From contig JAULSN010000007.1 of the NCBI GenBank assembly GCA_033439765.1, positions 372,001 to 436,000 of the forward strand: a stretch of 64,000 nucleotides of DNA, read 5' to 3'. Origin of the DNA: Lasiosphaeria ovina. Lineage: Eukaryota > Ascomycota > Sordariomycetes > Sordariales > Lasiosphaeriaceae. A program made the translations under genes and the position numbers. Below are positions 43,395 to 53,832 of the stretch, in pieces (the stretch's first letter is position 1; every line of letters starts with the position of its first letter). The notes beneath the pieces were generated by a model that was not told where the DNA came from, ran no database searches, and saw only the letters and a list, made by a program, of their open reading frames with translations.

Positions 43395-44187
43395 GAAAGG
43401 CTGGCTCCGTGGCAAAGTCCAGGCGTTTGTTTTTATCGGCATCCATCTTCCACTCGATCAATCCGACGCGATCCCGCAAAGGCCATGAAGCTGACAGGCA
43501 AGAACGAGGCATGTCCGAGGTCAAGAATGTATAGATCCCCCTTGCCGTCATCAGTGAACATGAAATTTTGTGCGTTGTATATCCGCGTAGCAAAAGCAAA
43601 TTGGTTCATGAGAGAATTGGATGGAGTTGATCTGGGATTATATCAGCATCCTGCGTAGTGAGGAGCAGAACAGAGGTTGCCACACCCACCCACCTTGTTC
43701 AAATGCCTCTCTAGGTCTTGCAGTGAGGCGTACTCAGTGGGTGCCTCCTAGTTGTTGAAAAGCACATGGTTGATCAGCCCACCACCTACAGGCCCCTGGC
43801 GGCGTATTTTGAGGGACGGGGATGGAGAGTAGAAGCCGAATGGCAGGCATCCGCTACTCTGGAGACCATGGGCGTCGAGCAGCTCGTCGTTGACTTTCCT
43901 CCGTGTCCCAAAGCATGGAGTGTCTTGCCAGGGACGTATTCCATCACAATGTATGTACACCTGCCCGCCGCGCTGGATGGCACCGGTAGACTTCTGGAAC
44001 GCGGGGGGGTTGTTGCCCCGAGAAGGAGGATCCATTTGCGGAACAGCTGCTCTCGTGCGTATGCCTGCATGCGCGCCTCGCCGCCCATCAATGAAGAGAA
44101 CTTGATCCATGCAAACTGGCTCGACTGCAGATTGTGAATATGCGAAGCCAAAGAAGGTAGCCCCATCACGGGGTTCGTGCCGGTCAA
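43395..44187 (-). pseudogene. APH-type phosphotransferase/kinase-like fungal protein, broken
   Basis: The first frame reads QFAWIKFSSLMGGEARMQAY and, after a low-complexity part, CTYIVMEYVPGKTLHAL, the hinge segment of aminoglycoside-phosphotransferase-like fungal proteins. Another frame then gives KIRRQGPVGGGLINHVLF, a TAG (43750-43748), EAPTEYASLQDLERHLNK and an intron (about 43696-43630). After it come FAFATRIYNAQNFMFTDDG and DLYILDLGHASFLPVSFMAF, corresponding to the catalytic and metal loops. The usual HGD-type catalytic Asp is lost (YNAQN) and DFD is LGH. Frame shifts and a stop confirm decay. The substrate of this fungal family is unknown. Confidence 0.65.
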
Positions 44188-44937
44188 GGTGTTTGTTATT
44201 CAGCTGAACGGAGCCACCGTAGGCGAGCTTGCGAGCCGGAGGTGGCGTAGAGAGGCTGTCTCTTCTCTTTTACCGTGAGGGTGCCGAATGTTTTTCGAAC
44301 GCTGATTGGCCAGTTTACGTCCGTGTCAAAATACAGGACAGGGACTGGTCGATCGGATAATCCTCGGATTCCTTAAGCCGCGGAATACCGAGCGCAGCGA
44401 GCTGCCCGCCGCAGGCGCCCCCGGAGGGCTGCCGGAGGCACCGTTCAGCGGCCCCTTCCTGACTTGCCAGGTAGCTTATTTTACCTTCCTTCAGCCTGAT
44501 TCTGTGCCATTCCTAGGCGATAGTGACGAGCTCATCATCGAACGGTATATCAAGAAAGGGTCGGGAAGACATTAACGAATGCGTCTTCTCAGCTTCCGCT
44601 CTCCTGGAGCGGAGATGGGACGGACGGACAGGTGAATGGAAGGGACGAGTAATGGGTTGGAGGGTGGAGAATTAAGACTGACGATAATTCCACACGGAGC
44701 TTGTGCACCCCTACTATGGCCCTTGTATGTGTACCAACAAGGGTACTAGCGCTGTATTGCGATTGAAAGGACGCTGCAATTTTCAAATGGTGCGCGCCGG
44801 GAGGCTTATCGGTACCCGAGCAGGGGGCGAAACTTTGGTATGGTACTGTACCTAACGAGTGCCAAATGTGCTCGGAATGGACCCCTCCAGGTATTGGAAG
44901 TGGACCCCAGGGGCTAAAAATCGACCCCTCCCAGCCA
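44188..44937. other. Intergenic, no gene recognised
   Basis: Short ORFs only (up to 121 codons on minus at 44954-44589), no motif seen. Confidence 0.4.
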
Positions 44938-45219
44938 GGCAAAGCGGTTGCCAAAATAAAAGAGACTGTGACTTTTCAGGTACTTATTTACAGGCAAAAT
45001 TTACTAGCCCTGCCAAGTCCCTCTTTGTACTATCACCCTACCAACCCGTCATCTGACCCTCGCTAGCTAACAGATCCTGCATTCGCACTACCATAGAATC
45101 TACATACTTGTTGATTGTCACCTGTGGAATTGAAATAATTGTTAGATATTTGTTAGTGGCTGCAACAGGTGGCCTCCACAATCAATTTAGAGTCTCTTTT
45201 ATTTTGGCAACCGCTTGCC
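44938..45219. mobile_element. MITE-like element, 30-bp inverted repeats (copy 1)
   Basis: GGCAAAGCGGTTGCCAAAAT continuing AAAAGAGACT at 44938-44967 recurs inverted at 45219-45191 (ending TTTTGGCAACCGCTTGCC). The 282-bp interior has no ORF and contains a segment (45058-45105) that recurs near 48270 and 48430. It belongs with the copies at 48164-48845 and 48325-48573. Target duplication could not be fixed by eye. Confidence 0.8.
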
Positions 45220-46328
45220 AGGGAAGAGCGCGAAGGCCTGGGCCTGGTGAGGCGCAGCGAGTCGGGGTCGGGTGGCACTCATCCAATGGGAGGTCTTTGT
45301 GTAGCCCACTTTTCTTATCGGTTACCGACGCTGTCAGTGGACCTTCCCGCTACAGTGCCCTCGATCCCAGGGTCAAACTCCTCCCCCGCTGGCCTGTCGC
45401 CCTTCACTGAAGCGGGACAGCGTTTCTGTGTTGGCGGGGTTCAGCAACCGCCACGCCGGGTGCAGGTGTTCGCAGTCCCAGCCGGAGGGCAAGGCGACCA
45501 ACGTCGCCCGAGATAGCCGGGAGTGGGGGTTGTTGGCACCGGCATCCAACGGCCGGCCGCCAACGAATCGGATTTTTTTGCGTCTTGGCTTATCACTCAA
45601 GCTGGTGCAGCAAAGAAACTTTGTACTGCGGGCGCACCGAGTCTTTCCTCGGAGCAGAGCAGAATGACCGGATGTCACGACTCCAGGTCCGTCTGGAATA
45701 AAGATTACACGCTAAATTAACATGTGATCCTTATTACAGACTGGCCATATAGGGTCGTCTGGTCTCTCATTAGCCATGGAGATGACGCAGGGGACTGGCT
45801 GAGAGGTCTTTATTGGACTGAGTCCGAGAGCGCCAAGTCCGCTATCTCAAAGCAAAGGAACATCGCAACAACCCGGCCACCCTTTTGCATTGGTGCGGCT
45901 CATTGGACCTACCACCCTTGCACCTTGCACTGCATAGTATGGGCTCTTTCCTAAAGATTTCTATCCCAGGTGTTCCCGACGTTTCATGGTTCGACCTAAC
46001 CGCCTTGTCCCAAGTTAACAATGACCATCCATCTGAGTCAGTTGGTGTTGGAATGCGAATGCGCTCTGGTTTGCATTAAGGACGAGATCCAAAGACGATA
46101 AGAAGGGTCTGCTCCACCCCCGACGCCGCATCTATGGAAGGCCGTCCAGTCTTATAATGCAATGCTGGATAATGAGCTGTCCAAGATTGAGTCACCAACC
46201 GGGGCGTCGGATCATCGATACTTTATAAATAGCGTCTTCTAGAGCTCATATCAGGACTGGCTCACAACAACCCATGCACGACACGGCTTTCCAACATACC
46301 AAAGGGCGTCCTGGGTCGAACTACCCTT

Positions 46329-46754
46329 TTGGACAGAGCTACTGTTGTACAGCTGAGCCAGGGGCCTTGGTCCGTCGCGCTGGTTGGTGATGCACCAAGG
46401 ATCTACTTGATCTGCCTGCCGGAAATCCCCAGCAAACGGCCAATTGACGACTTCTATCAACTGGGTGCTGATGCTCAGGGCGTTGTAAAACTGACGACAT
46501 TCGCAGGGGGGACGGTTCCCAGGGCGTTTCTGTGGGACGCATGCCAGCCCAAAACGTGGGGACCGGATGGCAATGTTCTATTGCTAAAATCAGCGTTGCC
46601 GGGCGCTTTCGACAACACTCAACGCTGCGAAGAAGCGATCCAGCACCTCCTCAAGGCCAGGGCGATTCTTGCGAGCTCGACTAACGGCCAAGAGCCCTCC
46701 CTGAAGACAAGACGTCGAAGCCCTTGTTCTCGTAGCTTGGCCCCCTCGGGGTGA
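46329..46754 (+). CDS. Hypothetical ORF, 141 aa
   Basis: Opens with MDRATVVQLSQGPWSVALVG and continues APRIYLICLPEIPSKRPIDD, a natural-looking composition up to about residue 115, then a serine/arginine-rich tail that looks like read-through of non-coding DNA. No family recognised. The preceding bases continue the frame without a start, so it may be a fragment. Confidence 0.25.
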   Translation: MDRATVVQLSQGPWSVALVGDAPRIYLICLPEIPSKRPIDDFYQLGADAQGVVKLTTFAGGTVPRAFLWDACQPKTWGPDGNVLLLKSALPGAFDNTQRCEEAIQHLLKARAILASSTNGQEPSLKTRRRSPCSRSLAPSG

Positions 46755-47828
46755 GTGAGCAGTGTTGATCCAGCTCGCCACGATGCTTGCGGTGCCCTTG
46801 GATCATGGCGAACTGATAGTACTCCTCCATGACGGGGTACCTCTGTCGCCACTATCGCCACTACACATTAGAGGCTGATACCGCTAGATTGCAATAACAA
46901 GGTGCGTCAACCTCGCCCTTCAGCCTTGTGTCAGGTCCCGCACCACCGTACACGATCCGTAGCCGCTAACCTCTACGCGCACCGCCTCGCAGACATACCC
47001 GGTCGGCACGGGTTATGCCGCCCCAACCGCCCAGGTAGGCCCATACGCCACCACAACCTCCCGCGTCCGCCGACACTATGACCTTGCCAATTGTTGACGC
47101 AGACGAGGGGGGGCTACCGTTCCTGGCCACAGCTGTGGCTTGTCGATGGCGGAGGCGTCCGTTTCGTTAAACCCCCCCCCCCGAGCAACGGACCAGACTG
47201 AGACCCATTTCGGCAAGGACGACTCAGCAGCAGTGACGTATCCTGCAACCCCCACCCGTTTTCTGGACGGCTTATAAAGAACCGTCCTCCCTGCCGGGCA
47301 GCGGTCCACCAGTGACGGCATCGCTTCGGTCACGACCACCCCGGGGGTCCCGGAAACCGCGGCGCGATGTGGCTCATAGTACCTACAGATGTGGCACGCA
47401 GCGTTCGAGGCGGAGCATCAAGCACCCAACCTCGTTACCCGAGAGCCGCCCTGACTCGAGCAACAGGTGCCGCCCGCTCGACGGGCGTGATCACACACGC
47501 CTGCCCGGTCGGGGGCGCAACGAGAGTGCTTCCAGCGCGCGCCGAGGAGACCGCGCGGGCATCGGCGCGGGCATCGATATGCTTATTTTATACCTGCGGC
47601 GGTATCGAGCGGCTTGCGTGGGTATGATGGCCACAGAGCTGCGCAACCAAAATGGGCGGCGTGCTCAGAGGGAGCGGGGTTCGAAATGGGGGAAGGAAAC
47701 AACACCACCTCTCCTGCGGCCGGTAGAGGGGCCGCGGGCGATACAAATCGGTGGACCGTTAACGTCTTGGGAAGAGGCCACTTTGGCTGAGGCTGGGTCT
47801 TCGAATGCAGGGTGCGATTGTCGTGTTG

Positions 47829-47830
<2 letters not shown>

Positions 47831-47859
<29 letters not shown>

Positions 47860-47861
47860 TG
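47831..47861. repeat. (TTGCTG)n repeat
   Basis: About five units of TTGCTG. It would encode poly-Leu or Cys-Cys runs in overlapping ORFs, none of which I call. Confidence 0.92.
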
Positions 47862-48163
47862 CACAAGGGGGGAGTGCGTGGAGAGCGTCAGAGTGGGTTA
47901 AGAGTGAAGCTAGGTTTGCCGACGAGAAGTTAGAACTTTTCTCATAGCGTGAGTGTGCTGACGGCGCTGGACACTTATACCAGATCTCGCACGAATTCCC
48001 ACTCGGCGAGGCGGGAGAAGATGACGCTGGTGGGGGATTGGATTGGCGAAGTCTTGAGAGGTAGGTGCATTGTTTTTCGGCTGATTTGCTGAGGGGCGCG
48101 CACGGATGGAGAGTCGCTGACGCGCAGGCGGAATTTGCCGCTTGCCCAAGCCTACCCTATCCT

Positions 48164-48845
48164 GCGGCAAAATAAACCGAACTGCAAAATGCCAGTGGTC
48201 TGTGCAGGTGACTGCACACTAACAGGCACTAACAATCTTTTAACATTCGATGGCATTCGGTATATAGATTCCATAGTAAGGCAGATGCAAGATGTGTTAG
48301 AGTGCGAGGGTCGTATGAGAGGGTGGCAAGCGGGTGCCAAAATAAAAGACACTCAATACCTAATAGTTACTTATGTACAAGAGTATTCTTCACATAAATG
48401 AAAGTATCTATCAAGTACCACCACTCAGTCCTCAGACCCTCCCCCGCTAACACATCTTGCATTCTCCTTACCATGGATTCCATAATGGAGAGTGGTGAAA
48501 CTGTTAGTGAGTCTGTTAGCGCAGTAATTTGCCAAGCCATCTTTGGAGTGTCTTTTATTTTGGCACCCGCTTGGGTGGTAAGATTGCACGTGTACTGTGG
48601 TTACGTGCAGAAGTTTTGCCCCCTTGTTAAGTACCGGCTAGGGGCCCTGTATTTTAGTGCCAGGCCTACTTCGGCCAGATTTCTGCCCTAATATTGCTAG
48701 CGCGGAACCACTGTCAGTTCTGGGGTACTTTACATAGTATGTGGTGGGAAAACTTACCCCTGCACCACTGTAGACTGTATGTAAACCTGGCCTGTAGAGA
48801 TGACTGTAAAGTAATGAGTTCGGTTTATTATGCCAACCGCTTGCC
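48164..48845. mobile_element. Outer TIR element (copy 2) containing a nested copy
   Basis: The left end GGCAAAATAAACCGAACT (48165-48182) pairs with the right end AGTTCGGTTTATTATGCCAA and CCGCTTGCC (48817-48845). The right terminus GGCAAGCGGTTGGC (reverse complement) is the same as in the 44.9 kb element. A second TIR element lies inside at 48325-48573, so this one was present first. No transposase frame. Confidence 0.65.
48325..48573. mobile_element. Nested MITE-like element (copy 3)
   Basis: GGCAAGCGGGTGCCAAAATA continuing AAAGACACTC at 48325-48354 recurs inverted at 48573-48546. The interior carries an inverted copy of a motif (GCAAGATGTGTTAG) that also occurs just outside, at 48287-48300, in the surrounding element. 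That is expected if two members of one family are nested. Confidence 0.8.
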
Positions 48846-51800
48846 TGCTCTCGACAAGCTGGGCATGGGCATGGGCATAGGCCTGCATCTGCCGCAACAC
48901 TTCTGTAATCGGTTCCTTAGAAAACAAAAACCCAGCGGGAAAGGAAAACAACACCAAGCAACTCCTCTCCATGCATTTAGATGCTGACAGTCTTCCTGGC
49001 GAATTCAGCCAATTCTTCCAGTTACCGCCTGTTCCATGCCACACCAACCTTGTTTGCGGGCAAGCTTTTCGCGCGGGCTGCCAAGATCCCCTAGCACCCA
49101 AGCAGGGGAAATGAGCCAGCTATTCTAGGGTCCCGCGAAAACATTCCTTTCATTTTTTCCGGCTTCGATTACGGACCCCTAGCTAATAACAAAACTACCA
49201 CACTCACGCTCATACGCGCAACACAACATGACGCGCCACCTCGACGCCGGCACCTCCCAGCCAGCCATAAGCCAAGGGCCCCTCGCAAGTATCCCCCAAT
49301 ACAACTCTGCATTATAAGTTTGTTCCAAGCATGTATATGTATCCCTAGTACCAGACATGCACCACGCCCACGAGAAGGAAAATATGGGGAGGTGGGAGGC
49401 AAAAGCCGGAGAGGTGCGGGAGGGCTGTGAAATTGTTTTGTATTCACGAGCTAAAAGAACAAGCAATACAACCACGCAGTTACAACGGTATAAAATCTAC
49501 TAAATCCAAGTGTGCATGCAGTGCTTTCAACAATTAAGAGTCTCATTCGCTCAGCACATCTTTGCAACCAACCCCATCAATTCCACCAAATCCAGTGTGC
49601 CTTGCTTCTGCTTCTGGTGGGGACACGTGTCTCCTCGTTGACAGATTTGTCGACAACCATGGCCTAAATCGTCTGGACGGCAAAGATCTGTGTTGTAGGC
49701 AGCTTGTGATACCGCGGAGATGAGAACAGGTCGTTTGGGGACGGGTGGGTTGAGAGAGAGAGAGAGAGTGTGTGTCTGTGACCATGCATAGTTGCCGAGG
49801 TTTGAAGGGGAGCGAGTCGGAGCAGAGGAGAGGAGAAGGCGCGAGATACGGTGTGGCTCGGGTCCACTAAGTGGTCCGTGCCTCGGCTCTCGGCCTCCGG
49901 CCACCAGATCCACAGTCCAGTCCTTCACTTATATATAGCACCTTTCTTGCCCTCTGCAGTCTTCCATTCTGTGGAGCGAATACACATCGCTTTCCTGCTC
50001 ACATACGGCTATGCCATGCCATAATATCATGTCATCATAGCCTTACCCGCTCCCCTAATTTCCCCCCTGATTATTATCCCAAAACCTCTTCGTCGCCCTC
50101 ATTGCAACCTCATCCAGCTCAAATCTGGACTGGAAGTAGAGGAAAATAGAAAACTCATCCCTCGTTAAGAGATAGCTGTCTGGGAACGCCAAGATCTTTC
50201 TCTATCCTGGCGATAGCTGCCTCCAAGACCTTAGCTATCAGTTCTATTACGCCTTCCTCGCTCCCCCGCACGATTTCGAGGGCTTACATGACCGAGGGGT
50301 CTTCGGGGGTAAGCATGTAGCTTTTATTGTCGTAAGAGGCGGAGACGGGATTGGGTAATCAGGTTGAAATGCTGTTGGTGGTGTTGATGCTGATGCTGAT
50401 GATGATGATGATGATGATGATGATGCAGGAGACAGAAAGGGAGCGGCGGAAAGGGAATTGCTGCTGTCGTTTGTACCGAAACGAAAGGCCGCGCGCAGTC
50501 GAGAGCTTGCATGACCGAGAGAGGATGCGATTTGCAGTACCAGATCATGGTACGCAAGGCAGCATGACTTAGGCATAGGTCCAGTTTGGAAGGAGACCAT
50601 GGTGGGAAGGTATTGAGTATTGATGGACTGACTGACTGGGGAGATGAGTTGTCATAAAATCCCAGCTCTTCTTTGTCGTGGTCGAAACCGAATGCTTCAA
50701 TATCCCGTCCCCGTCCCTGACCTGTTCTGGCAGTCCATGGAAGCCGACGCGGGTTTCCTCAACCCGCCACGAACCGACAGGTTCTGCCCGGCAGCCGGCG
50801 GGCCGCCAGCACGACAATGAGCCGGCTACCGCGCGCTGCCCACCGTTGCATGCAGTGCATCTGCCGCAACAGCCGGCAGTACCACGACAGGATGGGGGAC
50901 GAGGACGAGCCGGGGTGGAACGATTTGGTGCACTGCCGTGTTCTCGAGGAAGCCCTTGAGGGCTGCAGCGGTGTCGGCTTCCGCACCGTCACGGCCTGTC
51001 GGACCAAAAAAGAATTACCACGACGATGACCCTGTCCTCCGCGAGAACAAGGTTGACTACGGCGTATTCCTCCAACCGGGCAAAAATCCAGGCTCCGAGT
51101 GTCTCGCCGCCAGCGCCGACGGCAGGCCTTGCTGAGCTCCTTGCCGATATGACGAGCGAGGATGTCGACATTACGCACTGCGCCCTCAGCGACCTTGCCC
51201 CAACACCTCTTGATTGCGATTAGCATCAAGACTAAGACTCCCCAAGATAATGTTGTCGAGGGCTCTGTCCAGCTTGCCAACTGTGTACGCGCTCACTTCC
51301 GACAGCTGGCCAAGGTGGTAGAGCGGCGCGGCCACGACTCCGCCAGCCCCACCCACTCCCTATCCTACCCATTCCATTATATTCGTCTAGGGGATATATG
51401 GAAAGTCGACTTCGCGCATCGCTGCGACGCCAAGACCATGATCTATGAAGGCATCGTCGTTGGTGATACCTACACACCGTATGGATAGCTACCAGGTTTG
51501 CGCAGCTGTCAGGCTTCTCGCGGCCTAGGCAAAAGCCTTTGTGCCAATGTGGCTATGTTGTTCCGCACCGCCCCAAGTTGATGGAATTCTCAGGACTGAA
51601 GCTGACACGCCGCGGATCTCTGTCCGTGTTTCTTGAAACCGCTCCAATAGAGAGAAGGTACTTGCCCCCGGGCTGAAGATGCGGTCGGGTTCGAACGATG
51701 GGAATTTGGGAAGGGCCGTTTTAACATCACGGTTCCCTCATTTGCGAAGCGTGTTTCTCCCATGGAACATTCTGAAACTTGTGGTTCGCTCATTCCGGTT

Positions 51801-53100
51801 GAATCCATCTTCTCATCCGCAGCTTTGCCGCACCTGAGCCCTGCCTGCCTGCCTACCTATGTGCTGGGACTACATGGTCTTCCCACATTACTTGGCAACA
51901 ACCGAGCAGCAGGAATGTGACCAGACTAACCTGAGCTCAGGAAGCAACAAATACCTACCTACCCAGGTAGGTAGTCTTGCAACCGGCAAGGTTGCGCACG
52001 CCAGTTGCGAAGAAATGCTGCAGGCGGGCCAAAGACATGGCGCAAGCCCCTTGGGCAGGAGGATCCCCTCGGCTTTGATGGATGCTGAAGTGCTTGAGCA
52101 TCACCGCCACTCTTATGAAGCCCGCCCCTTTTGGGGGACATTCCGGACAACTTTTGGACCGGCTTTCCCCTGGTGTATCAGTTGGTTTTGGCGTCCATTT
52201 ATAGGCGCTTATATTGTTGACTGTCTCACTGGGCCTCAGCTAATAACAAGAGGGGAGTCACGACAGCCGCTCCGTCCCGTGTTCGGCCCCACTTCCGGTT
52301 TCCTTGCAGTTCTAACTTGGGCTTTCTTTGCTCTGTCCCATTCAGCCAGCCAGCCAGCCCATCGCATTCTCTGACCTACTGCAGATTCCACCGCCGCCGA
52401 GAGTCCTCAGCAAGCGTCACTGTACTTCCTGTCGGTGCGGGTGGTGTCATCGTGGATGCTCCTGTGCCGGTGTGTCGAAGGTAATTATCCACTTCCGGCA
52501 ATGAATGACGTTGGCTGCAATTCTCGGCGTTCGACTTTGTAGTTTTCCGTCTTGACTCCGCCACCACCCGGAATCCGGCGGCCGTGGCATGCGCTGCTTC
52601 TTGAGTGCTGACTCGAAACGTCACGGGTCGGCGGTGGCTCCAGCCGAGGATGGCAGGTCTCAAGTCGGCCGACGCCAGGGTCCAGTCTTTGTAGATCACG
52701 CAATCCAGCTAATAATCTCTTCTTTAGCCCCTCAGTCCATTTTTGTCCCTCGTCCCTCGTCCCTCGTCTTCTGTCCTCGCTCCTTTATCTGCGATTGCCG
52801 TGTTTTATTTTGCCTTGGCGCTTCTCTCGCGCGCGCTCCAAAACCAACCGTTAGCTGGCTGAAAAGGTGCTGTGTGAGCCATGAGTTGGCCGCATGACGA
52901 TAGGGAACGGCTGCACCAGAGACCGCTTTGGTCAATGGAAGCATCGCATTGGCAAAGATCAAGCTGGTATTGTTGGTCTACCACCCAACCAATAACCCCC
53001 CCCCGCACCTCAGATATCGCTCTCAACAACCAGCATGCATTCACTCCCGCAAGGAGGGACGTGATTTTCATGTGTTGACCATCTACCATTGACTTTTCAG
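48846..53100. other. Long stretch without recognisable genes
   Basis: ORFs are short and overlap in several frames. A possible C-terminal tail on minus at 50287-50165 (ALEIVRGSEEGVIELIAKVL, then EAAIARIEKDLG) looks like real protein sequence but is cut off by a stop just upstream. Microsatellites lie at 49751-49768 (GA), 50396-50426 (GAT) and 52740-52770 (a CCCTCGT-type run). A CCTACC/GGTAGG palindrome lies at 51950-51973. Confidence 0.35.
50396..50426. repeat. (GAT)n microsatellite
   Basis: About ten GAT/TGA units. The poly-Met and poly-His ORFs overlapping it are artefacts of the repeat. Confidence 0.95.
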
Positions 53101-53832
53101 GACGCTATCAAGGTGTCTCAAGGTCTTGGTATACATCACCTTTGGGTTGACTCTCTTTGTATCGTCCAGGGGAGTGAAGATGACTAGGCGAGAGAATGCG
53201 GGCGCGGCGCATGGAAGACGTCTACGCTGGGGCGTATTGCACAATCGCTGCAACATCGGGTATCAATTCGCAGGAGGGATTTCTCGGAGGGGGACATCGA
53301 TAACCGACACGTCCACGTTTATAATAGCGAGAACCCCAGCCAACATGCCTTCGCCCGCATCGAGACGGCGAATTTCAATAAAGAGGTGGATGATGCTGAG
53401 CTTAATCAGCGGGCATGGGTGTTACAAGAAAGGCTGCTATCCCGTCGAACTATTCATTTCAGCTCTCGCGGGATTTATTTTGAGTGTGGCCAAGGGAGAT
53501 ACCATGAAGATTCGACCGAAATGAAGAGGTATGAAGTCCCAAACCCGATTTTCAACTGGCCTTTTTTATTCCAATAAAAAAACTTGAACTTCCCCTTTAG
53601 TTTGGCAGGCAAAGAGATATTTATCGACCTGGACCCAGAGTTCACACAGCGCCTTCTGCACCGTCTAACCTCCAACCTTGTCAAATTCCTGCAGCCCCTT
53701 TTCGAGAGATAATCAACCCGCAGCCTCTCAAATCCGGCCGACAGAGCTGCCGCACTCTCTGGGCTTATGACCCGTATCGCATCGACTTCACAATGTGAAC
53801 AAAAATACGGCGTCCTTGAAAATGAGAGCCCG
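53101..53832 (+). pseudogene. HET-domain gene relic
   Basis: After an acceptor-like TTTTCAG, the frame reads DAIKVSQGLGIHHLWVDSLC and IVQGSEDD, then a TAG (53185-53187) exactly where HET proteins have the Trp of the D-W pair. The next frame continues MEDVYAGAYCTIAATSGINS and QEGFLGG. The first frame returns with NFNKEVDDAELNQRAWVLQE (the RAWxLQE motif) and RLLSRRTIHFSS. An intron-like gap near 53530-53600 and a later piece DRAAALSGLMTRIASTSQCE and KYGVLE complete the order of a HET protein. The first HET motif (SYCWG) and the N-terminus are missing. One stop and two frame changes show that it is dead. Confidence 0.8.

Larger units (their letters stand above)
45220..48163. other. Mostly non-coding accessory DNA
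   Basis: Apart from the 141-codon ORF listed separately, the frames here are short and mutually overlapping. Features seen: a C11 run near 47170 and a TTGCTG repeat at 47831-47861. A plus frame near 45740-45960 (WSLISHGDDAGDWLRGLYW, then IGAAHWTYHP) looks protein-like but stops quickly and I cannot place it. Confidence 0.35.

Noticed and set aside
50340..50560. Poly-Met/poly-His ORFs
   Set aside because: Created by the GAT microsatellite in different frames.
51312..51335. tRNA A-box-like word (GTGGTAGAGCGG)
   Set aside because: No matching B-box or cloverleaf within the next 100 bases.
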